From assembly GCA_039583875.1 (NCBI GenBank), contig CM077166.1, positions 81,466,564-81,530,563 on the forward strand: a DNA stretch of 64,000 nt, written 5' to 3'. Both the position numbers and the translations under genes were made by a program. Numbering within the stretch: the stretch's first letter is position 1; each line of letters starts with the position of its first letter. The notes below the pieces were generated by a model. It had not been told where the DNA came from. It saw only the letters and a list, made by a program, of their open reading frames with translations, and searched no databases. This DNA is from Platanthera guangdongensis (taxonomy: Eukaryota; Streptophyta; Magnoliopsida; Asparagales; Orchidaceae). Positions 1 to 11,514 of the stretch are shown here, in pieces.

Positions 1-198
1 ACAATAAAACCCAAAAGAGTTTGGATCTAGTGATGAACATTAATTAAGAAGTAAAGTGTTGTAAAACAAAATTAACTATGAGTGATTTAGTCAATTCTCA
101 GCCAAGGTGATCTGAATGATTCGAACGAACGACAATGGCTAGAGTTCCGAGTGTAGAATAGTGTCCACGCCTCTACGGATATCCATATGAGCATGAAG
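1..198 (-). repeat. Distal part of the 3' LTR of copia element B
   Basis: Read on the minus strand, this matches the U5 end of element A's LTR, including the stretches around GTAGAGGCG and TTTACTTCTTAATT. It continues the LTR fragment at 44008-44893, from which element A's insertion separates it. The last 60 bp or so of the LTR should lie just left of the window. No gene is present. Confidence 0.85.
194..198. other. Left target-site duplication of element A
   Basis: TGAAG directly precedes the TG of the left LTR. The partner copy is CGAAG at 44008-44012. The single C/T difference fits cytosine deamination after insertion. Confidence 0.8.
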
Positions 199-1570
199 TG
201 TTGGTTCAACCATAGTGTTCTGGAAGTGATCAAGCATGTAGACTCACTGGCAACTCAGTATGAGCTTATCAGGGTCGCACATAAGATTATGGAGAAATTG
301 GGAGATTGGATCTGTACTATTTAGCTCATATGATGAGTTGAAGGCATTTTGCGTTGAGTGTGTTTAGGTCACTTAACACCATTGGGCTGAAGGCATTGAG
401 TGTGTTTAGTTCCCTCAACGGCTTGGTGGCTGCAAAATATTCTAAGGCATTTGATGTGAGTGTGTTAAGGTCACTCAACTCCATGAGGCTGAAGGCGTTA
501 AGTGTGTTGAGGTCACTCAACGCCATGGAGGTTGAAAGATTCTAAGGCATCAGGCATTGCGTGTATTTTGCTCACTCAATTCCATCGAGGTGATAGTGTT
601 GAGAGCGTTCAATCCTGTTAATGCTTTTGCGGGTTAAATGTTAACTCTGCGAATGCTGGCGTTGAGTGCGTTGAGTGCGTTGACTGTCGAACTTAAGCGT
701 TGAGTGCGTCGAGTCCACTCAACGCCTTCATCGAGTAAAGGGTTTACCTGACAAATCTGGCTCTTAGGCATTGAGAGTATTATATTCACTCAACGCCGTA
801 CGACGAACGTAGATTTCGTCGAGCTGAGCTTGACGAATCATGTTCGACGTTCTGGCCTTTGGCGCAGATTTCGTCGAGCTGAGTTCGACGAATCATGTTC
901 GATGATCTGGCCTTTAGCACAGATTTCGTCGAACTGAGTTCGACGAATCATGTTCTATGATCTAGCCTTTGGCACAGATTTCATCGAGCTGAGTTCGACG
1001 AATTTTTCGACGAGCTGAGTTCGACAAATGTCTGTGCTAAGTCAAATGTTGACTTACTGAATCTATCTCCTGGGATATAAATAGGATGTTTTAGGGTTTT
1101 CTAGGGACGGTTCTTTTCTTTCTGCACAGGATCCGATACTGTGCGATAAGAAGAAAACCTAGAAACCTGACAGAAGCGTTCCACCAATCCTGTCGTCGAT
1201 TCCGATCCCGATCCCGATGTGTGTCGTCGCCGCCTCTCCTACAACAGATCTAGCAGTCTGTGGAGAAACTGAGTTTCCTCTCCCGACCTAGCGCTTGTGT
1301 GACAAGTTGTTGTCGGTCTTCCCGATCGTGTGGATTACTGTAGAGGCGCAGATATACTTTCTGTGCTCAAGACTCTAGCCGCTGTGTTGCCGGCCTGAAT
1401 TTTCTAGAGCATCTAGGTTGAGTTTTGACTCAATCCCTCAAAGGTAATTTTTATTACAGTATGCTTTACTTCTTAATTCATGAATATTGCTAGATCCGAA
1501 CTCGTTTGGGTCTTTCTTGTTCTTTTTTCGCCGTGTGCACAAGTGTTATGCCATCCCCAAAAACCCAACA
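199..1570 (+). repeat. 5' LTR of element A
   Basis: It runs from TGTTGGTTCAAC to AAACCCAACA and is 1372 bp long, against 1373 bp for the right copy (42635-44007). U3 (about 199-1070) is mostly arrays of short inverted motifs: GTTGAGTG/CACTCAAC at 340-790 and TTCGTCGA/TCGACGAA at 800-1020. A TATA box follows at 1076, and a primer site lies just beyond the end. The LTRs differ at many positions, so this is an old insertion. Confidence 0.92.
1076..1083 (+). promoter_or_regulatory. TATA box of element A 5' LTR
   Basis: TATAAATA in the context GGGATATAAATAGGATG. The right LTR has the same box at 43513-43520. The hairpin-motif array ends about 50 bp upstream. Confidence 0.75.
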
Positions 1571-1571
1571 A

Positions 1572-1583
1572 TGGTATCAGAGG
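1572..1583 (+). promoter_or_regulatory. Primer binding site of element A
   Basis: TGGTATCAGAGG lies one base after the LTR end. It is the common plant copia primer site, complementary to the 3' end of initiator Met-tRNA. Confidence 0.9.
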
Positions 1584-2545
1584 GAGGTTCCCGAAAATAT
1601 TCATTGTTTCAGAAGTTGTTGAATCCATGACGTGTAGATTTGCTGATTTTGAAGTGTTCCAAATGCCCAAACCTAGTCTTGGATTTTTCCAAGAACACAT
1701 GTGATTTCTTTGAGTTTACTCCTTAACAGTAACCATCATTGTGTTGGCTTGTGAAACTAAGTATATGTTAGATTTTGAATCTCAAATAAAGTGACGTGCT
1801 TGTCTACTGTCTAAGTGGAGTTGGTATTGCTCATGTCCCGTGCATGTAGGTCTGAAGATTTGGACATGTTCTAGATATTCAGACTTAGCCCAGTTCATCA
1901 AGTATTGATGATTCTTGTGCACATTTGGGATGTATTTGGATGATGCTTGTTGTATTTTATTATGCTTGATGTGCATGCTGGTTAAGTGTTAACCATGATT
2001 AAAGAATTAATTAGCTATTTAAAATCCCTTAAGCAATATTAAGTATTCGGATGCCTTCTGATGGTTGACACTCTTCCTGCCTCGATCGATGAAGTGCGGG
2101 CTTGCCAAAGAAAGGTGCATTAATCTATCTTGGTGAGGGTGCGAGCGAATAATTGTGATATCCCACTGTCGACATAGGGTCTAGCTTAATTGGGTGACCT
2201 CAAAGGTTGAGTGCCTAGAGGCATGGGGTTGGCATGCACCATATGATGGATGCGAATAAAAAGTTATTCACCAGCCATACAAGAATTGTATTGTGATGCA
2301 ATTGGCAAGTGTTGCCTACCTAAATAGCTGCATTGTGAGAGGAAAGCCAAAGCTGACTCATAGTGTTTGTGAAATATGGATCTTGTCCACTAAGAGGGTT
2401 ACTCGCCAAACTCTTCGAATTGATATCGAGGGTTATCAGTTTGATAAAAATAGTGGGATCTTTTGATTAAAGTCATAATTGAAAGATAAATTGTATTTTA
2501 AAATGTGGTACTAATTTGCTTTGCTTGTATTCTTGTAGAATTTCC
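1584..2545 (+). other. Untranslated leader of element A
   Basis: About 960 bp between primer site and gag with no supported gene. A pyrimidine-rich TTGTATTCTTGTAG just before the gag ATG resembles a 3' splice site, but no donor could be assigned. Confidence 0.6.
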
Positions 2546-3400
2546 ATGGCAAGTGGTTCACTCTCCACCCAATCCTTCAGAGTGATCCTTGAGAAGGAGA
2601 AGTTGAGTGGTACAAATTATTTGGACTGGTACAAAAGCCTGAAAATTATTCTCAGGCAAGAGTGCAAGCTGTATGTTTTGGAAGAGGCATCCCCTGATGA
2701 GCTTGCCGGGAATGCACCTCGTGCCGATAAAGATACTTATAAGAAGTATCTTGACGACTCCTTAGACGTCGAATGTATCATGTTAGCGACCATGAACTCT
2801 GATCTTCAGAAGCAACATGAGAACATAGGTTGTAAGGACATTGATAAGCATCTCAAGAAAATGTTTCAAGGGCAAGATCATCAAGAGAGATTCGACGTCA
2901 CCAAGACATTGTTATAGTGTAAGATGGGAGCTCGGGACCTAGTAGGGACTCACGTACTCATGATTATTGGGTATATCGAGAACCTTGAAAGACTAGGTTT
3001 CCATCTGGGCCAAGAGTTGGCTACAGACCTGATCCTGCAATCGTTGCCGGACAGTTATGAGCAGTTCATCTTGAATTATAACATGAATAAAATAGACAAG
3101 ACACTGCCCGAGCTCCTAGGCATGTTGCAAACTACCGAGATTAATATGAAGAAGGCCAAGTCTGCTAGCCCCATGTTGATGGTGCAGAAAGGCAAGGGCA
3201 AGACTAAGGGATTCAAGAAGATGAAGGTGGGACATAAGTCTGGACTGGAGCCCAAGTCTTCTACACTGAAAAAGAAAGGCTCAGAGAAAGAAGGGAAGTG
3301 CCACCATTGTGGCAAGGCTGGTCATTGGAGGAGGAATTGTCCTTCATACATTGAGGGTCTGCAAAAGATGAGAGAAGGTATGACCTCCACTTCAGGTATG
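2546..3400 (+). pseudogene. gag: Copia gag (nucleocapsid) of element A
   Basis: The gag protein packages element RNA into virus-like particles. I chose ATG 2546 because copia gag proteins typically begin MASGS-like followed by LSGTNYLDW. The frame is stopped by TAG at 2915-2917, where a glutamine codon is expected, and continues in the same frame from 2918. A Lys-rich stretch leads to one CCHC zinc knuckle, CHHCGKAGHWRRNC, at 3299-3340. Element B carries a homologous but more damaged gag (about 47960-48429). The one stop would truncate gag before the knuckle. Confidence 0.88.
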
Positions 3401-4890
3401 TATGTTATAGAGATAAACCTTTCTGCTGTTTCATCCTGGGTATTGGATACCGGATGTGGTTCACACATTTGTATAAATGTGCAGGAACTGGGAAGGATAA
3501 GAATGCTGAGTAAAGGAGAGGTGGACCTGCGCATTGGCAATGAAGCAAGAGTTGTGGCTATTGCCGTGGGGGTTTATTGTCTTGCTTTGCCCAGTGGGCT
3601 TGTAATAGAACTACATAATTGTTATTTTATTCCTTCCATAACTAGAAAAATTATATCCATTTCATGTTTGGACATGGTGGGTTTTTCTTTTATTATTAAG
3701 AACAACTGTTGTTTAATATTTAAGAATGATGTTTGTTATGGGGTAGCCCAAATGTTTAATGGTCTGTATATTTTGTACTTAGTCCATCTGATCTATAATA
3801 TTGAAAATAATAAAAAACTAAGAACAAATGACTCGAACCCTACGTATCTTTGGCATTGTCGTTTGGGCCATATAAATGAGAAACGTATATCCAAGCTCCA
3901 TAGAGATGGACTGTTAGACTCATTTGATTATGAATCATTTGAGAGATGTGAATCTTGTTTGTTAGACAAGATGACTAAAGTTCCTTTCACTGGCTTTAAT
4001 GAGAGGGCTGATGATCTCTTGGTATAGTACATAGTGATGTATGTGGACCAATGAGTTATATGACTAGAGGTGGGTTCTTTTACTTTGTTATATTTACTGA
4101 TGATTTCAGTAGATACGGATATGTGTATCTTATGAAGGGCAAATCCAAATCCTTTGAAAAGTTCATAGTGTTTAAAAGCGAAGTAGAAAACTAGCTGGGT
4201 AAGAAGGTTAAAGCACTCCGATCTGATCGAAGTGGCGAATACCTAAGTCGTGAGTTCCGTGATCATCTGATAGAGTGTGGTATTGTGTCACAGCTCACTC
4301 CACCTAGAACACCGCAACATAATGGTGTGTCTGAGAGGAGGAATCGTACTTTGTTAGACATGGTACGGTCGATGATGAGTCATGCAGGTCTGCCTATTTC
4401 CTTTTGGGTCTTTGCTCTAGAAACTTCTGCTTTAACATTAAATCGTGCTCCAACGAAAGCAATTTTAAATATGCCATATGAGATATATACTGGGAAGCAT
4501 CACAGTATGTCATTCATTAAGGTTTGGGGTTGCGAGGCATATGTGAGACGTCAAATGCCCGATAAGCTGGAACCCAAATACAATAAATATTATCTTATGG
4601 GGTATCCTAGGGAAACCAAAGGATACTATTTATACCAACCGTCCGAGGACAAAGTGTTTGTCGCAAGGACTGGTGTCTTTCTTGAGAAAGAGTTCTTAAG
4701 TAGAAAGACAGCCAGGGTAGAACTTGAAGAAGCTCAAGAACCACAAACAGTGAATGAACCAGAATTGGAACCTGAGTCAGGACTACAAGTAGTTGTAGAT
4801 GGAGAACTTGCTCAGGAAACACAAGTTCCACGTAGATCTGGTAGACCAAGATTTGAGCCTGAGAGATATGGATTTCCGTTTCTCAAATAG
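3401..4890 (+). pseudogene. pol: Protease and integrase region of element A pol
   Basis: The aspartic protease motif LDTGCGSHIC has its DTG at 3446-3454. A GAG-pre-integrase zinc-binding segment follows (HCRLGH, CESCLLDK, about 3850-3980). The frame is lost near 4020, where the expected LHSDVCGP motif starts one frame over. The integrase core then shows FTDDFS, RSDRSGEY and NGVSERRN, with its Glu at 4333-4335, so D,D,E residues remain. A further TAG at 4192-4194 replaces a probable Gln codon. A second frameshift occurs near 4885, just before RT. Protease would mature the polyprotein and integrase would insert the cDNA. Both are unusable as encoded. Confidence 0.88.
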
Positions 4891-5642
4891 GTAATGTGTT
4901 GCTTATGAATCATAGTGATGAGCCTGCAACCTACCATGGGGCTATGTGTGGACCAGACTCCGATAAGTGGCTTGAGGCCATGAAATCTGAGATGGACTCC
5001 ATGTATGAAAACCAAGTTTGGACTTTGGTGGAACCACCTGAAGGGGTAAGACCCATAGGGTGCAAGTGGGTCTTTAAGAAGAAGACTGACATGGATGGGA
5101 ATGTACAGACATTCAAAGGCCGACTGGTGGCAAAGGGTTTTAAGCAAATTCATGGTGTTGACTATGATGAGACTTTTTCCCATGTTTCTATGGTTAAGTC
5201 CATCAGAATTCTGCTTGCTATTACTGCGTATTATGACTACGAGATCTGGCAGATGGATGTCAAAACAGATTTCCTTAATGGGAACCTACTGGAGGAAGTG
5301 TACATGACAGAACCTGAGGGTTTTGTATCTCCAGGTAAAGCCACTAAAATATGCAAGATGCAGAGATCCATTTATGGATTGAAACAGGCTTATCGAAGTT
5401 GGAATCTTCATTTTGATAAAAAGACCAAAGAGTTTGGTTTTATCAAGAATGAGGATGAACCTTGTGTTTACGAACAGGTTAGTGGGAGCATTGTAGTCTT
5501 CCTGATATTGTATGTAGATAACATACTGTTGATCAGGAATGACAAACCGACCCTGCAAGTTGTTAAGAACAACCCAGGCGACTTCTTTTCGATGAAGGAC
5601 TTAGGGGAAGCGACTTATATACTCGGTATAAAGATCTATCGA
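4891..5642 (+). pseudogene. pol: Reverse transcriptase of element A, cut by element J
   Basis: The copia RT begins at the conserved WTLVEPP/CKWVFKKK block and includes VDYDETFSHVSMVKSIRILLA, WQMDVKTDFLNG and YGLKQA. The catalytic YVDD motif reads YVDN at 5511-5522, so the second catalytic aspartate is replaced by asparagine. The frame then breaks inside GIKIYR, where J's LTR starts at 5643. The following residues, DRSNKLLDL, resume at about 40817, which confirms that both pieces were one gene. Confidence 0.92.
5638..5642. other. Left target-site duplication of element J
   Basis: ATCGA here pairs with ATAGA at 40812-40816, immediately outside the two LTRs. Joining across them restores element A's RT frame. 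Confidence 0.75.
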
Positions 5643-6397
5643 TGTTGATGCACGAAAACACAAGTGGGGGTCGAGCACCACCAGCTAACGGTTCGAACAC
5701 CGGGGAATATGGAGACTGCGAGTAGTGATCTACTAAGCGGATGAGGGCAGGAAGAAGAGCAGGGCCGTGAGCCACGACAACAACAGACTTTACCCGTCGC
5801 GGCCTGAATGTCTCTCTTGCGACGGGCTTTCCCTTGATTGAAGAAAGATTTGGTTACAAGTGAAAGGGGAAGGTTGACAAGAACAGAGCGAGGGGGAGTC
5901 CGCAAGGCACAAGATTCGAGTCCGCAGCCTGTAACAAGTAGGCTCCTGGGTCCGAGTCAGCGTGCCTTGGGTGAACCACCTCCCCCCTATTTATAGGATA
6001 GGGGGCCTGCCCAAATGGGCAGGGCTAAAATAACTGGCTGCCCGAGATACAGGAGAACTGGGCAGCGGTGACAGGAAGCAAAGAGAAAGAACACGCCAGT
6101 CCGCACAGAAGGGGCGGACTGGGCTCGCGGACTGGAGCTTCTACCGCTGCTGGGCGCGATCCTGCTGGAGGGCGGCGGCCTGGGCGGACGAGACACTGCG
6201 TCCGCCGCTGCAGAGAATCTGATATCCCAAAGTCCTGGCGGACTGAGCGGACAGGTCCTTGCGTCCGCTGCTGGTGTACCATCCTTGGTGTCCGATTGGT
6301 GACCTTGCCGGACTGGGCGAACTGACAAATTGCGTCGGCGCCTGTTGAAATGGGGGTTTTGGCATCTTGCAAGATGTTGCGGACTGAGGGGTTAACA
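5643..6397 (-). repeat. 3' LTR of element J
   Basis: 755 bp, TGTTAAC...CATCAACA in element sense, matching 40058-40811. U3 (about 6000-6397) repeats GCGGACTG and its complement, for example CAGTCCGC at 6097-6104 facing GCGGACTG at 6114-6121. The TATA box, TATAAATA on the minus strand, is at 5988-5995. R-U5 fills the rest. Confidence 0.92.
5988..5995 (-). promoter_or_regulatory. TATA box of element J 3' LTR
   Basis: TATTTATA on the plus strand, in the context CCTATAAATAGGGGGG on the minus strand. The same box is at 40402-40409 in the 5' LTR, where it would drive gag-pol. Confidence 0.7.
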
Positions 6398-6486
6398 TAA
6401 TCCCTGCACATTTTTAAGTTTCCAGAAAACTTCGAAAATATTTTCTTAACCGCCGAGTCCGCAAGCCTCGAAAATGCCGCCAGCGC

Positions 6487-6494
6487 TATAAATA
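6487..6494 (+). promoter_or_regulatory. TATA box of antisense gene x in element J
   Basis: TATAAATA, plus strand, 92 bp upstream of the first ATG of gene x and just inside J's 3' LTR. It faces against J's own gag-pol transcription. Gene y has a similarly placed box at 30982. Confidence 0.6.
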
Positions 6495-6578
6495 TCGCTG
6501 GAGGCCCTAGAACTGTTGAGAATCTCGATCGACACGGGGCGCTATTCACCACTTGCGGTCTCCACTTTCCAGTCCGGC

Positions 6579-7710
6579 ATGGCAAGGCTTGGAGCTTTCT
6601 TCTCTAATCTCACTGCAAAAGGCGACCCAGCACTGACAACGCCTATGAAGACCAAGAAGATAGTAAAGAGGTCGACAAGCAAGGATCTTGTCTGCCCTAC
6701 AGGAGAGAGTTCCCACAGCCAGAAGCCTGCGGAGAAAGCAGTCCGCCGTGCCGACATATCTGCTCGCGAGGATGCCGCAGTCGACGCTGAACTATTGAGA
6801 AGTGAAAAGATGGTGACCCTGTCGGACTCTGCCCCTTCCCAGAAAACCGCAACCTCGGCGGACATCGTTGGCGAACACATTGAGGTTGACATATCTTCTC
6901 CCAATGCCCAGGTGCCTATTGTTAACTTGGATGAATAAGATAGGCGGACTGAGGAAGAGGACGATGCGCCCTCAAAGGCATTGACTGCTGTGAATCCTAA
7001 GCATGTCCGCGAGAACCAGCCCGATTTAGGGGGGTCCGCTGCGGATTCTGCTGAGAAGACTGCTAAAAGAAAGAAGAGGAAGAGGGACGGGGCGTCCTTC
7101 GCCGAGCGGGTAGAGAAGAAACTGCACGCAATGAAGGAGAAGAATGTCTCCAAGCGGACTGGGGATGCGGACTTACAACACAGATCGCGCGACAAAGAAG
7201 TTCCTGACAGCGATCTGGTTACACCAGAGGCCCAAATCCAGGGAGATAATTCCCTCTCCACGGTCAGTCTAACCACTGATGAGATATTAGATTCGATAGA
7301 TGTCAACGAAGTAGATCTAATCAACGAATCCCTGCTGATTATACTGCAGCAATCTAAGGCGGAGGCCACTGGGAATAAGGGTGACGAACTCCCTTCCTTG
7401 TCCGCTGCGGAGGAAGAGGAGAGAGAGAGGCTGAAGGAGAAGATAGAGGAGCAGAAGAAACAAATTGTTGCATATGTTGCTGCGGTGGGGGCGGCCTCGA
7501 AGCAGGTCACGGCGGATAAAGCCGCTGAGGATCTGCGGATTGCTGCAGAGCTGCTGCGGTCAAGTAAACTTCAACTGGCGCGTAAATACTTTAAGCGTCA
7601 GTGGCTTTACAGGTCGCCGCCGTGGACGTCAAGACCAATCAAAATCATCACCGAGACGGACGACATTGTGGTCTCAACAAGTTCGGCTGCTGAGAAAAGA
7701 GCAAAGGTTC
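6579..7710 (+). pseudogene. Antisense gene x of element J, 5' part (split by SIRE H)
   Basis: This is a plus-strand reading frame opposite J's gag-pol sense. I chose ATG 6579 (MARLGAFF) as the first ATG after the TATA box at 6487. The protein is rich in Lys, Glu, Ser and Ala, with an ending that looks like a coiled coil (repeated EEERERLKEKIEEQKKQ). One in-frame TAA at 6936-6938 interrupts it. The frame runs directly into the H insertion. Joined at the target site GGTTC it continues without a shift at 17460, giving 659 codons in all. I do not recognise a catalytic domain. Antisense or extra ORFs downstream of pol are known in Tat/Retand elements, but the function is unknown. Confidence 0.7.
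7706..7710. other. Left target-site duplication of SIRE element H
   Basis: GGTTC, identical to 17455-17459 on the other side of H. It defines the exact insertion point inside antisense gene x. Confidence 0.9.
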
Positions 7711-9211
7711 TGAAAGTGTAACTAGATCTGATATACTCTAGAGGGGGGTGAATAGAGTATATGGTGCTTTAAAAACTTTTACAAACTTTTTACAACAATT
7801 GTTGTAATATGTGTGAGTAGGGAAGCAAAAATAAATCTAATCACAGCACTAAGCTAAGCACAGAAAAAATCAAGGCCAGAAACAAAACTGAAAGCAAGCA
7901 GAACCAGAAGACACAAGGAAATATAGTGGTTCCCCAAACTTGGGTACATCCACTCTTCTACCACCCTAGGTAGGAATCCACTGCAGGATGAGTTGATCAG
8001 GTGTCCTAGGCACCAATGAGCTTTTGATAAGGTGCTCAAAAACCAAAGCAAATTTTTTGATCAGGTGTCTTGCCACCAATGAGCTTTTGACAAGGTGCTC
8101 AAAAACCAAGCTCAAACTTTTGAAGGGAGTTTGAAAAACCCTTTACAGAGTGGGGGTGAGAGAGTGATGGAAGTCTTCTCTTTCTCAAACAACTGAGAAG
8201 ACTATGTGGATTGATGTCAAAGCTCCCCCTGAATCCTTGAAATCTTCAGGAAGAAAAGCTTTGCTGAGGGTGATAGGCCTTCAAAGATTGAACTCCAGCA
8301 ATGGATGATTTCAGCAATAGCTGAAATGTTGAGAGTCTGGAGTCTTGAAATATGTTGGACTTGAATACTTTGAAAACTAAAGAGATCTGAAGATTTGAAA
8401 ACTTGGTCTCCTTGGATGAGTGTTCTTCTGAATTCTTTGAGATAGAAGATTTTTGAGAGTGTCTCTTTAATCTGTATTGTGTGTTTGTGTTCTTCTATTA
8501 GAGAGATTCAGAAATCATGTCTTTTATTCTCTGGTACAGAATAGAATATCATTCTCTGTCAAGTATAGCCGTTGGCCTGCATTAATTGCATCCTTAATTG
8601 CATAATATCTTCTGGAGTAAAGTCCACAAAAACATTCCTTGAAAAATCCCTTGAAACTTGGTCCAGAATTGAATGAAAACGGCTAGCAAATCTCTGAATT
8701 AATTGCAGAATAACTCCTAACTGATTTGAATTTGAATTCTGGAAGTTATCTGAAATCGTCGAACTGAGCTCTGCTATCGTCGAGCTGAGCTCAGCGATCA
8801 GGAAATCTTAAGCAGTAAAATATCGTCGATCTGAGCTCAAAGATCGTCGAACTGAGCTCCGAGATAAAGATCCAAAGCATAGTCAAAATCGTCGACCTGA
8901 GCTCACCGATCGTCGAATGGAGTTCGACGATATTATGAAGTTGAGCTCAGCGATCGTCGAATGGAGTTCGACGATCTGTCGAAGTTGAGCTAGACGATCA
9001 TCGACCGGAGTTCGACGAATTATCGTGCTGAGCTCGACGATATGACTTAGTCTCCAGACTGAGAATCCTGGTCTTCAGGGCAGCTTCCAAACCTAGACTT
9101 CTAACCCTTAGACTCGATTCTAATTGACCTATTAAGCTATACAGAAGGTCAAGCAAAGGTTCCTTGAGACATAGTGATCCTGACCCAAATTAGTAATAGG
9201 GTGTTCCAACA
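7711..9211 (-). repeat. 3' LTR of element H
   Basis: 1501 bp, TGTTGGAACACC...CTTTCA in element sense. The partner at 15943-17454 is 1512 bp and differs by an 11-bp insertion and scattered substitutions, roughly 98% identity by eye. U3 holds hairpin motifs ATCGTCGAA/TTCGACGAT at 8755-9035. No clean TATA box was found; AATAAAAG near 8525 (minus strand) is only a weak candidate. Confidence 0.92.
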
Positions 9212-9228
9212 ATCTCCCCCTATTTGGG
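9212..9228 (-). promoter_or_regulatory. Polypurine tract of element H
   Basis: On the minus strand AAATAGGGGGAGAT abuts the start of the 3' LTR and would prime plus-strand DNA. Element G has the same tract at 20104-20120. Confidence 0.8.
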
Positions 9229-9380
9229 TTAGGATTACTATTTACAGACTTTGGAAAAATTGAATAACAACAAACAATCAGAAGAACATAAAAACAACAA
9301 CTAGACATGCAGAAACATCACAGAGATATATTTATGGCATCCAGATAATCAGAAATTCCAGAAACTGTCACCTTACAATG

Positions 9381-11514
9381 TCATTTCTTCTCTTTGCCTT
9401 TAACCATTTTGATTTCTCTGTTTGGATTTAGGGCTTCCTTGTTGGACCTGGTGTCATCTGCTGCACCCAAATAAGTTTTCTTTGAAGGCCTGGGAACCAC
9501 AGCTGCAGGATGTAATTCCATGTATCTGTCAGCATCAAAGAATTTACTGGAAGCATATCTCTCTAATTCTTTCTGTCTTTGCTCAGACATTGTAGAAATG
9601 TTGGAGGAATCCAATCCTTGATCTCTGGCCTTCTTAATCTGATCCAGTGCAGCTAATTCCTTTAACCTGGCAGTCCAAGCAGCTGGGTTATTTTCAGGGT
9701 CCTCAAAAGGTACATGTGGCTCATACCTGTTGGAAGGATTGTCTTGAGGAGGCCTGGCAGACACAGTCTCTTTTAGCTTATAAGGGAAAGGACCTGATGA
9801 TGTATCAGATGAGATATGTCCTCCCCTAGAATATGGGTGCTGCCTGGAGTACCCTTTGGAATATACCTGAATATCTCTCTGATTACCTCTATATCCTCCT
9901 CTCCTAGAATATGAACCCCTGGATTGGCTTTCCCTTTGATAGGATCTGGCATGAGGTTGATAGGGAGCCTGGCTTCTGGCTGGGGGTTGACTTTCAGAGC
10001 TTCCACCTACACCTGCATCAGGAGGAGGTGGTGGAGGAGGATGAGGGTGCTGGAATTGGGATGAGCCCTTCTCATATTTTCTCTTTTTCTTCATGTCTTT
10101 CAGTTGGTTCTTGGAATACTGCATCCAGTGTTCAGAGATTGGGCAATTATGAAGGATATAATAAGGAATATCATTATTATCCTTAACTTTAGCAGGATGA
10201 ACCCTTTTCATAGCCTTGCTCCTTGCCTTTCTTTTCCTGGCAATGGTAGCAGATGAGTCATCAGAGTCTGTTTTAAACTCATCAGATTCAGAACTCTGAT
10301 CATCATATAAAGCATCTATTTTCTTCATCAATTCTTTCTTTAGCTGAATAGAGGCAGATGAGGCAGAAGCTGAAACAGCAGCAACAGTAGGGGTTGAGAT
10401 GGTAACAGCAGGGATAGCAGCAGATGGAGAAGGTGCAACAACAGCAGCAACAGGCTCTGGGCAGGTGACAACAGCAGCAACTTCACTAACAACAGCAGAT
10501 TCACTATCAGCAATAGAAACTGGAGAGTTGATAGCAGCAACAACTTCACTGACAATAGCAGAAACATCATCAAAAACTGCCGCAGGCTCAATTTCAGTGG
10601 CCTCTGACATCAGAATGTCCTTGGAGATTGGCTCATCAGAAGCAGTAAAAACTTCAGCAGCAGCAGCATCAAAATTCTCAAAAGCAGCAGTATCAGTCCT
10701 TTCTTCAGAAGCAGCAGCAATGACTGAATGTACAAAAGAAGTGAGGATGCTAGGGTCACAGCAAGACAATGGCACAAGTGCCTTGGATAAGTCTTCTGGA
10801 GGCTGGATAGCATGGACCTCTGGCAAACAGCTAAAGAAAGCAGAATCAAAAGCTGAGAGCAAAGACCTTAGGTCTATTGCAAGAACTGCAGTAGGAGGCA
10901 CAACAACAGCAGCAGTAAGAGGAGGAGCAGCATTCACAGAAACAGCAGCAGCAACAGCATGAAGAGTCTCTTCATATGGCATCTCCCCCTGCCTAGATGC
11001 AGATACATCTGGATCAAGGCACCCTGCTGGAGGTGCTGCCTGAGTAAGGAGGGAAGAGAGCCTGGAAGAAAGGGCTGCCACAGACAGGTGTAGAGGAGCC
11101 AAGGAGGTCTCCAATAGTAGAGAGAGCCTGGGGGCAATCAGCTCATACAGCCTGTCAGCTAGGGCTGAGAGGTCTACTTGCTCAACAGATGGAGAAGAGG
11201 TAGATGGTAAGGAGGCAGCTGGGAATGCTGCAAGGGAATTGGAGAATTGTGGAATGGAGGGTTGAGGTGTTGGTAGGGTGGATATGGAGGATAGGGGAAT
11301 GGATATGGATGGGGTGAATGTTGGTTGGTCTATGATGTGGTGGATAAGGTCTTGGAATGAAGTGGAGGAGGTAGGTAAGTCAGGAGGAGAGGATGGGGAA
11401 TCATCCATAAAGGAATCATCCAGTAGGGTGAAAGATGGAATGGATGGTGAGGAGGTGACATCAGGTGGAGGGTAGGAGAACAGTGGTTGGAATTGGTCTG
11501 CTGGTGGAGGTAGA
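9381..11514 (-). pseudogene. ORF3 (envelope-position ORF) of element H, N-terminally truncated
   Basis: Homologous to the C-terminal two thirds of G's ORF3 (20281-23299). The open frame from MDDSPSSPPDLP (11408) to KGKEKK at 9381 has 675 codons. It has a Pro/Ser-rich start, a low-complexity Ala/Val/Ser segment, a Lys/Arg-rich segment, an Arg-Gly-Tyr region (YSRRGGYRGNQ) and a conserved tail ending in NREIKMVKGKEKK. The N-terminal domain of about 380 residues seen in G is missing because a deletion fuses RT sequence (about 11515) to ORF3. Unlike G, the 3' end has no frameshift. SIRE elements have an extra ORF in this position that is often called envelope-like; its function is unproven. Confidence 0.82.

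Noticed and set aside
326..545. Short open frames in A's LTR
   Set aside because: They are products of the GTTGAGTG motif array, with no gene features.
6542..7510. 322-codon minus-strand frame opposite gene x
   Set aside because: Ser/Phe-rich mirror of the Lys/Glu-rich gene x. Gene x continues in frame across the H insertion, and this one does not.
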